The position numbers and the translations under genes are program-made. A stretch of DNA of 64,000 nucleotides. Origin: Shinella sp. (lineage in GTDB: Bacteria; Pseudomonadota; Alphaproteobacteria; Rhizobiales; Rhizobiaceae). Below the pieces are notes generated by a model. It saw only the letters and a list, made by a program, of their open reading frames with translations, was not told where the DNA came from and did no database searches. Below are positions 1-8,570 of this stretch, in pieces. The stretch spans positions 62,001 through 126,000 of the forward strand of contig QFQX01000005.1 of assembly GCA_003248775.1 (NCBI GenBank), in the 5' to 3' direction. How positions within the stretch are numbered: position 1 is the first letter of the stretch; every line of letters begins with the position of its first letter.

Positions 1-264
1 CTGGTCGCTTCCGCCGTCCGCCTGCCGGTCGCCGCTTCCGCCGCCATCGTCGGCCTCTTTGCCCTTTTCCATGGCCATGCTCATGGCGGCGAGCTCGGCT
101 CGGCCGGTGCGCTGCAGTTCGGCCTCGGTTTTGTGGTTTCCACCGCCCTGCTGCATGTCGTCGGCATTGGCCTCGGCATCACGCTTTCGCGCCTCGGCCC
201 GATGGTCACCCGCCTTCTCGGCGTTGCCACCGTATTCGGTGGCGCAGCGATCGCCTTCGGCTGA
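1..264 (+). CDS. HupE/UreJ family membrane protein, C-terminal part
   Basis: This is the last 87 codons of a gene that begins before the window, read in frame from base 1 to a TGA at 262-264. The residues form hydrophobic helices with a histidine-rich turn (FHGHAHGGEL) followed by a helix with LLHVVGIGLG, which is the pattern of the HupE/UreJ family. These inner-membrane proteins are linked to nickel supply for urease or hydrogenase, and in rhizobia the gene often ends a urease cluster, so urease genes may lie upstream. No start is visible. A strong terminator follows 20 bp downstream, so this is the last gene of its transcript. The family call is fairly secure; the substrate is inferred. Confidence 0.8.
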   Translation: MVASAVRLPVAASAAIVGLFALFHGHAHGGELGSAGALQFGLGFVVSTALLHVVGIGLGITLSRLGPMVTRLLGVATVFGGAAIAFG

Positions 265-284
265 TCCGAATTCATCCGGACATG

Positions 285-314
285 AAAGCGGCGGCTCCCG
301 AGCCGCCGCTTTTG
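285..314 (+). terminator. rho-independent terminator after the HupE/UreJ gene
   Basis: A perfect 10-bp stem (AGCGGCGGCT, 287-296, with AGCCGCCGCT, 301-310) has a 4-base loop and is followed by a T-rich tract. It ends the plus-strand transcript and separates it from the convergent queF gene. Confidence 0.85.
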
Positions 315-435
315 TTTGTCACAAGGAAAGGATGAGAAGCCGGCAGGACGGAATCAATTTCTCCGCTTCCGCTCCCAGACTTTTGAAACGACTCGCCTTT
401 CCAGACGCCTCGTCTCTTGAAGTAATACCTGAGCC

Positions 436-900
436 TCAGCCGCGCCCACGATAGGTGGCCACGCCCTGCTCCGGCAGCCACACGCCTTCCGGTGCCGCAC
501 CCGTCTGCCAGAAAACATCGATCGGAATGCCACCCCGCGGATACCAGTAGGCGCCGATCCTCAGCCACCTGGGATCAAGCAGCTCGACGATGCGCTTGGC
601 AATATAGATCGAGCAATCCTCGTGGAACGCCCCGTGATTGCGGAATGAGAACAGGAAGAGCTTCAGCGACTTGGATTCCACCAGCCAGTCGCCGGGAATA
701 TAATCAATCACGATATGAGCGAAATCCGGCTGCCCGGTCATCGGGCGGAGCGAAGTGAATTCCGGCGCGGTAAAGCGTACGACGTAATCGGTGCCGGCAT
801 TGCCGTTGGGCACACGCTCCAGCACGGCTGCCTCCGGGCTGGTCGGTGCCTCGACATTGCTTCCGAGCTGCGACAACCCGCTGACATCGGTCATGCTCAT
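436..900 (-). CDS. queF: NADPH-dependent preQ0 reductase (QueF, type I) with catalytic Cys replaced by Arg
   Basis: QueF reduces the nitrile of 7-cyano-7-deazaguanine to preQ1 in queuosine biosynthesis. The 154-aa protein has the type I (single-domain) length and most signature blocks: EFTSL near residue 47, TGQPDFA at 55-61 with the conserved Asp59, ESKSLKLFLFSFRNHG, and the His93-Glu94 pair. However, the family motif FTSLCP reads FTSLRP here: residue 52 is Arg (CGC, bases 745-747) instead of the Cys that forms the thioimide intermediate (Cys55 in Bacillus subtilis). One T-to-C transition from TGC explains this. The rest is well conserved, so the change is either recent, a sequencing error, or leaves a non-reductase protein. 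The start overlaps the stop of the upstream cation-efflux gene as ATGA, suggesting translational coupling. Confidence 0.93.
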   Translation of the reverse strand: MSMTDVSGLSQLGSNVEAPTSPEAAVLERVPNGNAGTDYVVRFTAPEFTSLRPMTGQPDFAHIVIDYIPGDWLVESKSLKLFLFSFRNHGAFHEDCSIYIAKRIVELLDPRWLRIGAYWYPRGGIPIDVFWQTGAAPEGVWLPEQGVATYRGRG

Positions 901-1820
901 GGTGTTTGCTCCCTATCCTGGAGATTGATGCCGATCCCGTGCGGTACTTCATTTTCCGGCTCGACATGAATGGTGACGCGCGCGCCCGGTAGCGCATTAT
1001 GGATGGCCATTTCAAGCCGGTCGCAGATCACATGCGCCTCGCGAACGGTCATCTTCGCCGGCACCACCAGATCGAAGGCAACAAAGGTCACGGAACCGCC
1101 CCTGCGGGTGCGCAGGTAGTGCGCACCGAGGGAACCCGCGGAATTTACCGTGATTGCGTGCTTGATCGCCTCCTCTTCCGCCGGTTCCACCGCCTTGTCC
1201 ATCAGGCCGTCGACCGAATGCGAGATCACCTTCCATCCCTGGAAAATGATGTTGATCGCAACCAGAATGGCAAGCACCGGGTCGAGGATCGCGTAACCGG
1301 TGAAAAGCGCCAGCACCAGCCCGATGAGCACGCCGACCGAGGTCACCACATCGGACATGATATGCTGGCCATCGGCGGCAAGCGCCGGCGAACGATGAGA
1401 CTTACCGACACGGATGAGGGTCATGGCCCAGACACCGTTGATCACAGCGGCAACGGCGTTGATCGCAAGGCCGAGAACCGGCGCTTCCGGCATCGCCGGG
1501 GCAGAGAGATAGCGAACCGCCTCATTGACGATCAGAAGCGCCGCCACCACGATCAGCACCCCTTCGAGAACTGCGGATATATATTCCGCCTTGTGATGTC
1601 CGTAGGGATGATCGGCATCGGCAGGCTTCTGCGCATAGCGAATAACGAAATAGGCGATGAAAGCCGCGACCACATTGACGGTGGATTCCAGCCCGTCGGA
1701 CAGCAGCGCGACGGAACCCGTCACGTACCACGCGAGCAGTTTCAGTCCCATGACACCGAACGACAGGGGGATACCCCAGAAGGCCAGCCGCTGGACGAAT
1801 CCATTCTTCTCGGCGGACAT
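897..1820 (-). CDS. cation diffusion facilitator family transporter
   Basis: This 307-aa inner-membrane protein exports divalent metal (typically Zn, Co, Cd, Fe or Mn) by proton exchange. The N-terminal membrane part carries SDGLES in the second helix and HPYGHHKAEY after it, the usual CDF metal-binding region. The C-terminal cytoplasmic domain includes GAHYLRTRRGG and ends in the beta-strand HVEPE typical of the dimerising metal-sensing fold. I chose the ATG at 1820 because AAAGGAGAA sits at the right distance upstream; a longer reading frame to 1868 has no such site. The stop overlaps the queF start by four bases. Which metal is moved cannot be told from the sequence. Confidence 0.9.
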   Translation of the reverse strand: MSAEKNGFVQRLAFWGIPLSFGVMGLKLLAWYVTGSVALLSDGLESTVNVVAAFIAYFVIRYAQKPADADHPYGHHKAEYISAVLEGVLIVVAALLIVNEAVRYLSAPAMPEAPVLGLAINAVAAVINGVWAMTLIRVGKSHRSPALAADGQHIMSDVVTSVGVLIGLVLALFTGYAILDPVLAILVAINIIFQGWKVISHSVDGLMDKAVEPAEEEAIKHAITVNSAGSLGAHYLRTRRGGSVTFVAFDLVVPAKMTVREAHVICDRLEMAIHNALPGARVTIHVEPENEVPHGIGINLQDREQTP

Positions 1821-2094
1821 CCATCTTCTCCTTTGCAGTTGCAAGCGATTAGCACGAGGCGTCGCCAAAACGACGAAACCGCCCGCGACGAGCGCGGACG
1901 GTTCAGCAACTGCTCATTAAGACATCCGCCTATCGGGGTCAATCCATGCACTCCTCTCCCCTCGCTGATTGCGCCGCAAAGTCCCTTGAAATACCGTTTT
2001 CCCGGAGGCACGATCCCACGTCACAGAAACGCCGGGTTGGATCGCTACCGCGCCTCATGAAATCGGGTCAAAACGCGGATCGGGACACGACAGA

Positions 2095-2661
2095 ATGAAG
2101 CTTCTTAAAATTGCCCGCCGGATCGGTATCGCAACGGGCGCACTCACGCTCGGCCTCGGCGCCTATCTTGGCATGCTGCAACTGACGGGCAATTTTCACG
2201 AGGTCATCCCCGGCAAGTTCTACCGCTCCGCCCAGCTCCCGCCGGAAAAACTCGCCGCGTATATCGACCGCTACGGTATCAAGACGGTCATCAACCTGAA
2301 GGGCGAAAGTCCCCAGAGCGAGTGGTACCGTCGCGAGGCGGAAACGCTGCGCGCGCACAATGCCAAGCTCGTCGATTTCCACATGTCGGCCAGACGCCAG
2401 CTTACGGTGGAAGAAAGCCGACAACTGGTCGACCTGATGCGTAATGCCGAAGGCCCCATCCTCATCCATTGCAGCGCTGGCGCCGATCGTACCGGCCTCG
2501 CCTCGGTCATGTACCTGCAACAGATCGCCGGCATAGACGAAGAGACGGCAGAGTGGCAGCTTTCGCCGCTCTATGGCCATATCAGCCTGCCCTTCCTTTC
2601 CGTCTACGCCATGGACGACACATGGGAGACCTTCGAAAAGGCAATCGGGCTGGATAGCTAA
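2095..2661 (+). CDS. membrane-anchored tyrosine/dual-specificity phosphatase family protein
   Basis: The 188-aa protein starts with basic residues and one hydrophobic helix (about residues 10-30), so it is probably a membrane anchor or uncleaved signal with the catalytic domain outside the cytoplasm. The domain begins with NFHEVIPGKFYRSAQ and holds the P-loop HCSAGADRTG (His125, Cys126, Arg132), matching CX5R phosphatases of the DSP/Siw14-like group. A candidate general-acid region precedes it. The physiological substrate (phosphotyrosine, inositol phosphate or other) is unknown. It stands alone, convergent with trpE(G), with a short hairpin between them. Confidence 0.85.
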   Translation: MKLLKIARRIGIATGALTLGLGAYLGMLQLTGNFHEVIPGKFYRSAQLPPEKLAAYIDRYGIKTVINLKGESPQSEWYRREAETLRAHNAKLVDFHMSARRQLTVEESRQLVDLMRNAEGPILIHCSAGADRTGLASVMYLQQIAGIDEETAEWQLSPLYGHISLPFLSVYAMDDTWETFEKAIGLDS

Positions 2662-2700
2662 ACGCAGGCAGGCGACACTTAGCGACGCCGTCAAGCATGA

Positions 2701-2724
2701 CGGAGGCCGGAAAACCAGCCTCCG
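2701..2724. terminator. hairpin between convergent genes, possible bidirectional terminator
   Basis: CGGAGGC (2701-2707) pairs with GCCTCCG (2718-2724) around a 10-base loop, between the phosphatase and trpE(G) stops. No clear T-run follows on either strand, so termination is only probable. Confidence 0.4.
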
Positions 2725-2745
2725 CATTCCACAAATCAAACTGCC

Positions 2746-4935
2746 TCAGGCAGCCTTTTCCTTCGCCCGCCGGGCAAGATGCGCGACCACGTTCTCGATC
2801 ATCCGCATGCCGGCGTCACCGCCGAGCGTCATGATCGATTCCGGATGGAACTGAACGGCCGCGACCGGTTCCTTGGTGTGCTCGATACCCATGATCGTGC
2901 CGTCTTCGCTCTCGGCGGTGATCATGAAGTCGCGGTTGAGCGTCGCCGGATCGGCGAAGATCGAGTGGTAGCGACCGACCGTCACTTCCTTGGCAAGCCC
3001 GGAGAAAACGATGCCCGGCTCCAGAACCCGGATGCGTGACGGCTTGCCGTGCATCGGCACGGCGAGATGGCGAAGCTCCCCGCCATAGGCTTCCGCCAGC
3101 GCCTGCAGACCGAGGCAGACACCGAAGATCGGCAGGTTGCGGGCGCGCGCCTTCTTGATCGTCGCCTTGCAATCGAAATCCTTCGGATTGCCCGGTCCGG
3201 GCGACAGCACGACGAGATCCGGGTTCATCCGATCGAACACCTCTTCCGGCACCGGGCTACGAACCGTCGAAACGGTCGCGCCCGTCTGGCGGAAATAGTT
3301 GGCGAGCGTGTGCACGAAGGAATCTTCGTGATCGACAAGCAGGATCTTGACGTCCTGCCCGACCTTGGCGACGCCCCGTTTCGTCTTGGTGTCGTTGCCG
3401 GCCTTGGCATCGCGGATCGCAGCGATCATGGCGGATGCCTTGAGTTCGGTCTCGGCCTCCTCCTCATGCGGATCGCTGTCGTTCAGAAGCGTAGCACCGG
3501 CGCGCACCTCGGCAATGCCGTCCTTGATGCGCACGGTGCGCAGCGTCAATCCCGTATTCATGTCGCCATTGAAGCCGACCATGCCGATGGCGCCGCCATA
3601 CCATGCGCGCGGGCTCTTCTCATGTGCCTCGACGAAGCGCATCGCCCAAAGCTTCGGGGCGCCCGTGACGGTCACCGCCCAGGCATGCGACAGGAAGCCG
3701 TCGAAGGCATCCATGCCGTCACGCAGTCGTCCCTCGATGTGGTCGACCGTGTGGATCAGGCGCGAATACATCTCGATCTGTCGGCGGCCGATGACCTTGA
3801 CCGAACCCGGTTCGCAGACGCGGCTCTTGTCGTTGCGGTCGACGTCCGAGCACATGGTGAGTTCGGACTCGTCCTTCTTGGAGTTCAGCAGTTTGAGGAT
3901 CTGTTCGGAATCCGCGATCGGATCGTCACCGCGCTTGATCGTGCCCGAAATCGGGCAGGTCTCGATGCGGCGGCCGGACACGCGCACGAACATCTCGGGC
4001 GAAGCGCCGACCAGATATTCCTGATTTCCGAGGTTGATGAAGAAGGAGTAGGGCGACGGGTTGATTTCCTTCAACCGCTTGGAGATCTCGGAAGGCTTGC
4101 TGTCGCAGCGTTCCATGAACTTCTGTCCCGGAACCACTTCGAACAGGTCGCCGCGCCGGAAGCTTTCCTTCGCCTTGACGACGAGTTCGGCATATTCGCC
4201 GGGACGATGATCGCCGCGCGGCGGGATCTTGTCGGTATGCAGGAAAGGCTCGGCCGGAATTTCCGCCGATTTTCCGTCCGTAGTCACACCGCCCTTTTCG
4301 AAATCGTAGCGGTCGATCCAGGCCTTGGCCGAGTAGTGGTCGACCACGAGGATTTCGTCCGGCAGGAACAGCATCATGTCGCGCTGGTCTTCCGGTCGCT
4401 CCAGCGAAAGCTTGATCGCGTCGAACTGGAAGGCAAGGTCGTAGCCGAAGGCACCGAAAAGGCCGATGGAGGAATCCGCGTCCGAATAGAAGAGATCGAC
4501 AACAGCACGCAGCGCCGTGAAAACGGTCGGGATCTTGGAACGTTCTTCCTCGGTAAACACGCGATCCGGCTCATTGACCACGAGATCGAGCCGCCGGGTA
4601 GTACGCTCACCAAGCGTCAGGTCGGAGACTGCCTTCAGCTTGTCGGCGATGAAGCCCAGAAGCACCTCGCCCCGCCCGTTATAGGCCTCGATCCACATTT
4701 TGCGGCCGAAGCAGGAAATGCCGAGCGGCGGATCGATGATGGCCGTGTCCCAACGGGTATAGCGACCGGGATATTCGTAGTTGGAGGAGAAGACCGCGCC
4801 GCGATGGCTGTCGAGCCGGTCGATATAGCTGCCGATGGCATCCGCATAGGGGGTGGCCCTCCGCTGCCGGGTTACCTTGATCCCCCCGCGGGTCTCGTAG
4901 ATTTCCCCGCCATCATCCCGAATGATCGTCGCCAT
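2746..4935 (-). CDS. trpE(G): anthranilate synthase, fused components I and II, TrpE(G)
   Basis: This enzyme makes anthranilate from chorismate and glutamine, the first step of tryptophan synthesis. The 729-aa protein fuses both subunits, as is typical of rhizobia. Component I spans about residues 1-510, with the chorismate-binding core GAPKLWAMRFVEAHEKSPRAWYGGAIG region. Component II, the glutamine amidotransferase, spans about 530-729, with GPGNPKDF, nucleophile Cys607 in GVCLGLQ, and the His-Glu pair in QFHPES near the C-terminus. An N-terminal tryptophan-feedback region precedes the catalytic part. It is preceded by a 14-codon leader peptide gene and attenuator, so expression responds to charged tRNA-Trp. 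Start ATG at 4935 agrees with the family N-terminus. Confidence 0.96.
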   Translation of the reverse strand: MATIIRDDGGEIYETRGGIKVTRQRRATPYADAIGSYIDRLDSHRGAVFSSNYEYPGRYTRWDTAIIDPPLGISCFGRKMWIEAYNGRGEVLLGFIADKLKAVSDLTLGERTTRRLDLVVNEPDRVFTEEERSKIPTVFTALRAVVDLFYSDADSSIGLFGAFGYDLAFQFDAIKLSLERPEDQRDMMLFLPDEILVVDHYSAKAWIDRYDFEKGGVTTDGKSAEIPAEPFLHTDKIPPRGDHRPGEYAELVVKAKESFRRGDLFEVVPGQKFMERCDSKPSEISKRLKEINPSPYSFFINLGNQEYLVGASPEMFVRVSGRRIETCPISGTIKRGDDPIADSEQILKLLNSKKDESELTMCSDVDRNDKSRVCEPGSVKVIGRRQIEMYSRLIHTVDHIEGRLRDGMDAFDGFLSHAWAVTVTGAPKLWAMRFVEAHEKSPRAWYGGAIGMVGFNGDMNTGLTLRTVRIKDGIAEVRAGATLLNDSDPHEEEAETELKASAMIAAIRDAKAGNDTKTKRGVAKVGQDVKILLVDHEDSFVHTLANYFRQTGATVSTVRSPVPEEVFDRMNPDLVVLSPGPGNPKDFDCKATIKKARARNLPIFGVCLGLQALAEAYGGELRHLAVPMHGKPSRIRVLEPGIVFSGLAKEVTVGRYHSIFADPATLNRDFMITAESEDGTIMGIEHTKEPVAAVQFHPESIMTLGGDAGMRMIENVVAHLARRAKEKAA

Positions 4936-4982
4936 GCTTCTGCTTCTCCGTTTTCAAGGCCCGTTTCGAGGCGCCTGAATAC

Positions 4983-5015
4983 AAAAAAGCCGCCTCAGGT
5001 TTTCCGGGCGGCTTT
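4983..5015 (-). terminator. trp attenuator terminator
   Basis: On the minus strand AAAGCCGCC pairs with GGCGGCTTT (plus-strand arms 4986-4994 and 5007-5015) and runs into six T residues. It lies between trpL and trpE(G). When the ribosome does not stall on the Trp codons this hairpin ends the transcript, releasing a short leader RNA. Confidence 0.9.
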
Positions 5016-5053
5016 GGGTCACTTGTCTTTGGACATGACTGGTCAAGGCCGCG

Positions 5054-5098
5054 TTAGCGTGCCCACCACCAGTTGCCGATGTTCAAAGACTTGATCAT
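5054..5098 (-). CDS. trpL: trp operon leader peptide TrpL
   Basis: A 14-codon frame encodes MIKSLNIGNWWWAR, with three consecutive tryptophan codons just before the stop, the classical design for ribosome stalling under tryptophan shortage. Sinorhizobium meliloti TrpL is also 14 aa and also ends WWWAR. There is no Shine-Dalgarno sequence: the -10 element ends only seven bases before the ATG, so translation is probably leaderless. It controls trpE(G) downstream through the attenuator hairpin. Confidence 0.92.
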   Translation of the reverse strand: MIKSLNIGNWWWAR

Positions 5099-5105
5099 GG
5101 CGAAA

Positions 5106-5134
5106 CACATACCGTCATGCGGCAATGAGCGCAA
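5106..5134 (-). promoter_or_regulatory. trpL promoter
   Basis: On the minus strand TTGCGC (plus 5129-5134) and TATGTG (plus 5106-5111) are separated by exactly 17 bases. The -10 box ends seven bases before the trpL ATG, placing the transcription start at the start codon. Confidence 0.65.
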
Positions 5135-5176
5135 GTCCCTCGCAAGCGAAAGCCCTGCAAACGCTGGAGGAAATTG

Positions 5177-6121
5177 ATGTGGCGAAACTTCCCGCCCCCT
5201 TGGCCGTTATCCCCTGCCCGCAACAACGGAGACGGCCTATTGCGAAAAACGACCCTGCTCCTCTGCCTGCTGCTCTCGACCGCGTCCGCCACAACACAGG
5301 CGGATGACGTTCCAGTCCCGGAACCGCGCCCCGAGCATTCGACGACTGCTCCCCCGGTTCCCAAGGAAAAGCCCGAAGTCCCTGCGGCAGATGCAGAGAA
5401 GACGGCCCCGGCGGAGAAGCCCACCGAAACACCGCCGGTACCCGCACCGCCAACGCCGACAGCGGCACCTCCAACGCCGGCAACACCACCGCCAGCGGAA
5501 CCAACTCCCGCCCCCGCACCGGCCCCGGCCCCACCACCTGCGACGCCCATCGAGACAGAGGCCCCTGCAGCTTTCGAGGCATGCATCAGGGAACTCTCGA
5601 CCCACGGCGTCGAATTCAAGCCGCTCCCCCGTATTGACGATGGCGAAGGATGCGGCATCGATCGGCCGCTCAGCGTGACCTCGCTCTCCTCGAAGGTGAA
5701 GCTTGAACCGGAGGCGACGCTCCGCTGCGGCACCGCGCTTAAGCTTGCCCGCATGACCCGCGACATGCTGGAACCGGCAACCCGTCTAGCCCTGCCCGAC
5801 AAGGGATCGCTGACTTCGGTCCACCACGCCTCGGCCTACGTCTGCCGTAACCGCAATGGAGCGGAAGGCGGCAAGATCTCCGAACACGCCCGCGGCAACG
5901 CAATCGACATCTCATCGCTCGAATTCGAAAAGGGAACCGTGCCGATGAGCATCGTCAGGCCGGAGGATTCCGACTTCCCCGCCGCCTTCCAGCGTAGCCT
6001 GAACGCTTTCGCCTGCCTCTATTTCCGCACGGTCCTTTCCCCCGGCAGCGACGCCGCTCATCAGGACCACCTGCATCTCGACATCCTCGAACGCAAAGGC
6101 GACTTCCGCTATTGCCGGTGA
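5177..6121 (+). CDS. extensin-like C-terminal domain protein, secreted
   Basis: The 314-aa protein begins with a basic segment and a hydrophobic signal (RKTTLLLCLLLSTASA). A Pro/Ala/Thr-rich disordered stretch of about 80 residues (roughly 45-125) follows. The C-terminal domain has HHASAYVCRN, SEHARGNAIDIS and HQDHLHLDI. These are the signatures of the bacterial extensin-like family, and the His/Asp pattern resembles M15/LAS zinc peptidases acting on peptidoglycan. Conserved cysteines probably form disulphides in the periplasm. ATG 5177 is chosen over the adjoining TTG because CTGGAGG lies six bases upstream. Peptidase activity is inferred from the motif resemblance, not established for the family. 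Confidence 0.85.
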   Translation: MWRNFPPPWPLSPARNNGDGLLRKTTLLLCLLLSTASATTQADDVPVPEPRPEHSTTAPPVPKEKPEVPAADAEKTAPAEKPTETPPVPAPPTPTAAPPTPATPPPAEPTPAPAPAPAPPPATPIETEAPAAFEACIRELSTHGVEFKPLPRIDDGEGCGIDRPLSVTSLSSKVKLEPEATLRCGTALKLARMTRDMLEPATRLALPDKGSLTSVHHASAYVCRNRNGAEGGKISEHARGNAIDISSLEFEKGTVPMSIVRPEDSDFPAAFQRSLNAFACLYFRTVLSPGSDAAHQDHLHLDILERKGDFRYCR

Positions 6122-6147
6122 TCTCTATCGACGTGCCTGACAACGAA

Positions 6148-6176
6148 AAAGGGAGCGGCCATGGACCGCTCCCTTT
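6148..6176. terminator. bidirectional terminator
   Basis: An 11-bp perfect stem (AAAGGGAGCGG, 6148-6158, with CCGCTCCCTTT, 6166-6176) lies between the convergent extensin-like gene and the TonB receptor gene, with A/T tracts at both sides. Confidence 0.85.
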
Positions 6177-6197
6177 GCACTCTTATCCCAAGATCGA

Positions 6198-8441
6198 TCA
6201 GAACTGCTTGGTGATCGACAGCTTGAAGGTCCGGCCCGGCTCCGAATAGAAGGCCACCGGCTGGTTTGCCGTCGAAGCTGTGAGCGGGTTGACCGCTTCC
6301 ACACCGACCGGGTTCCAGTAGGTCTTGTCGAACAGGTTGAAGACACCTGCCTGAATACGCAGACCCTTGATCTGTTCCGGCTCCCAATAACCGGTCAGGT
6401 TGACCACGCCATAACCGGGCGCATCGAAGGTCCGTGCATTGTCGTCATCACGCATGCCGGCCTGCAGGATGGTCGAAAGGTCCACGCCCCAGGTTTCCTT
6501 CTGGTAGCCAATGCCGAGGATGGATTTGACCGGGGCAATCGAGCGGATGTACTCGCCCGTTTCCTTGTCCTCGCCATAGGCAAGCGCGATCGAGCCGTGC
6601 AGCACAATGCCATTGTCGAATTCCTTGCGGGCATTCGCCTCGAAGCCGGAAATCTCGACGCGCTCAAGATTTTCCCAGCTGTTGATCAGGAACGACGGGA
6701 AGTAACCCGCCGGATAGGCGCTGCTATATTCCTCGGTTGCGTTGATGAAGTTCTTGTAACGGTTGTGATAGACCGAGACACGGCCGGTAAGGTCCGCAGT
6801 CTCGTAGTTGGCGCCGATTTCGAAGCCGTTTGCCGTCTCGGCTTCCAGATCGGGATTGCCAAGCGCGGTGTAACCGCCGGCAATGTTGGTGAAATTGCCG
6901 TAGAGTTCACTTACAGTCGGGGCGCGATAGGCCATAGACCACTGCGCATAGAGCTCGAGTTCCGACGTCACCTGATAGGTTGCCAGAAGCTTCGGCGAGA
7001 AGCGCGAACCACTCTTGTCGTCCGGCAGGCCGAAATAGCCATAACCGGTGTTGTTCTCGAATGCGTCGGAGGACGACGGACGATAATCGTACCAGTCGAA
7101 GCGGATACCGGGGGTAAGGGCAAAGCCCGTATCGCCAATGCTGATACGATCCTCGAGATAGAGGCCGAGACGCGTTCCATCGACATCGGGAATATCCGAC
7201 TGCGAAACGGTCGTGGTCGGGACGGCCCTCAGGAACTGCTCGGTCTGAAAGAAGTCGACATTACCGCCGAAACGGACCGCATGCGACAGGTTGCCGGTCT
7301 GGAACTCCGAAAGAGCGCTACCGGTCACGCCAAAGGACTTTTCTTCCATCTCGTTGTGACGCTCGTAGGCAGCGCCGGAATTGCGGGTGCCGAAGGACCC
7401 CGCTCCCTTGGAGAGACGCTGCCAGTAAGCCGTCAGCATGGCCGCATCGATCAGGCTTTCGGTATCCGGTGCCTCGAAGTTATAATCGAGCGAAACGCGT
7501 TCGCGACGCGTATCGTCGTAACCCCAGTATCCATCAGGCTTGTAGGCGGTGGATGTCGTGCCCTGAAGAGTCTTGAGGTTCAGGTCGTTCTGCACGTCGA
7601 AGCGCTCAGCGGTAAGACCGATGCGATGACCACCCTCGATGTCCTGACGGATCTTGAAGAGCAGGTTGTTCTGTTCGACATCGGTCGGGTTCGGCTTGGT
7701 GCGCTTCACGCCGATAGAGCTGTTATCGCCCTTGTTGTCCCGCTCATGGCCCTTTTTGTAGGAGCCCTGGAACAGGATCGAGGTGTTCTCGATCTTCTTG
7801 GCAATCGCCACCGAGCCGCCGATGCTGCGGTCTTCACTGTCATAGCTCGTCTTGGCGACGGCACCCCAGTCACGACCATCCTTGATGAGATCTTCGGGCT
7901 CCAGCGTACGCAGGATGAGCGCACCGGCAAGAGCACCCGAGCCGATGCGGCTGGAGTCTGCACCGCGCAGAACGTCAACGCTCGACAGGGAAGAGAAGTC
8001 GAAACTATTGCTGCTGTCGCTGATGCTGGTCGTCGGGGTCGAGGTGCCGACACGCGCGCTGTTCTGCAGGAACGGCACGGGAATGTTGTCGATCAGCGTC
8101 ACAACGCGAGGGCCGCCCAGTCCGCGGATGAACAGACCACCAGTTGCGCCAAGCCGCGGCTGAACGAAATCGACACCGGGTTCCGTGGTGTTGCCGAGGT
8201 CCGTGATGCTGTCGATTTCCTTTTCGCGAATCTCCTGCGCCGTGGTTTCAGTCACCTGACGGCTACCGGCAGCCACGCCTGTGGCGGCGCGCTTGCCCTT
8301 CACGACGATGGTCTGGAGCTGCGTGGCGTTGGCATCGGTAGACGTCGTATCGGCGTCCTGGGCCGCAGCCGAAAATCCGGGAGCGATGGCAACAAGGGCT
8401 GTGCAGGCAAGAAGAAGCGGTCTGAAATGCCGAGAGACCAT
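6198..8441 (-). CDS. TonB-dependent heme/hemoprotein-type outer-membrane receptor
   Basis: The 747-aa protein has a signal peptide ending near AAAQ, a possible TonB box (LQTIVVKG), a plug domain (GGLFIRGLGGPRVVTLIDN), and a 22-strand barrel ending in the terminal Phe of KLSITKQF. The heme-receptor boxes are present: YRAPT (near residue 504) and NPDL (near 528), corresponding to FRAP and NPNL. The His found between these boxes in HemR/HmuR is absent. It probably imports heme or hemoproteins, powered by TonB. No heme ABC transporter genes are adjacent. A palindrome with a possible promoter lies about 130 bp upstream, suggesting iron-type control. Confidence 0.88.
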   Translation of the reverse strand: MVSRHFRPLLLACTALVAIAPGFSAAAQDADTTSTDANATQLQTIVVKGKRAATGVAAGSRQVTETTAQEIREKEIDSITDLGNTTEPGVDFVQPRLGATGGLFIRGLGGPRVVTLIDNIPVPFLQNSARVGTSTPTTSISDSSNSFDFSSLSSVDVLRGADSSRIGSGALAGALILRTLEPEDLIKDGRDWGAVAKTSYDSEDRSIGGSVAIAKKIENTSILFQGSYKKGHERDNKGDNSSIGVKRTKPNPTDVEQNNLLFKIRQDIEGGHRIGLTAERFDVQNDLNLKTLQGTTSTAYKPDGYWGYDDTRRERVSLDYNFEAPDTESLIDAAMLTAYWQRLSKGAGSFGTRNSGAAYERHNEMEEKSFGVTGSALSEFQTGNLSHAVRFGGNVDFFQTEQFLRAVPTTTVSQSDIPDVDGTRLGLYLEDRISIGDTGFALTPGIRFDWYDYRPSSSDAFENNTGYGYFGLPDDKSGSRFSPKLLATYQVTSELELYAQWSMAYRAPTVSELYGNFTNIAGGYTALGNPDLEAETANGFEIGANYETADLTGRVSVYHNRYKNFINATEEYSSAYPAGYFPSFLINSWENLERVEISGFEANARKEFDNGIVLHGSIALAYGEDKETGEYIRSIAPVKSILGIGYQKETWGVDLSTILQAGMRDDDNARTFDAPGYGVVNLTGYWEPEQIKGLRIQAGVFNLFDKTYWNPVGVEAVNPLTASTANQPVAFYSEPGRTFKLSITKQF

Positions 8442-8570
8442 GAAATATACGTCCTTTCATCGGCAAAGCCTATCCGTCCCCCAAAACGCAGAGCGTACAG
8501 GGCCGAGCCGATCGAGTTGTTGTCAAAACCTGGGCAGACGGCGGTTACCCGCCTTGATATCGCCACGTAT

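Larger units (their letters stand above)
4983..5098 (-). ncRNA. rnTrpL: trp leader RNA (rnTrpL-like attenuator transcript)
   Basis: The transcript predicted from the promoter at 5106-5134 starts at or next to the A of the trpL ATG (5098) and ends at the attenuator near 4983, giving an RNA of about 115 nt. In Sinorhizobium meliloti the equivalent released leader is a stable small RNA that acts in trans. Here the coordinates follow from the promoter and terminator seen in the sequence; trans activity is inferred. Confidence 0.65.

Noticed and set aside
3049..5094. A 681-codon plus-strand open frame opposite trpE(G)
   Set aside because: It mirrors the high-GC coding sequence of trpE(G) and has a shadow-like composition (rich in His, Arg, Asp and Gly) without domains.
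5095..5802. A 235-codon minus-strand Gly/Ser/Ala-rich frame that looks like a repetitive surface protein
   Set aside because: It is the complement of the Pro/Ala/Thr-rich linker of the extensin-like protein, which explains the low complexity; it also overlaps the trpL promoter region.
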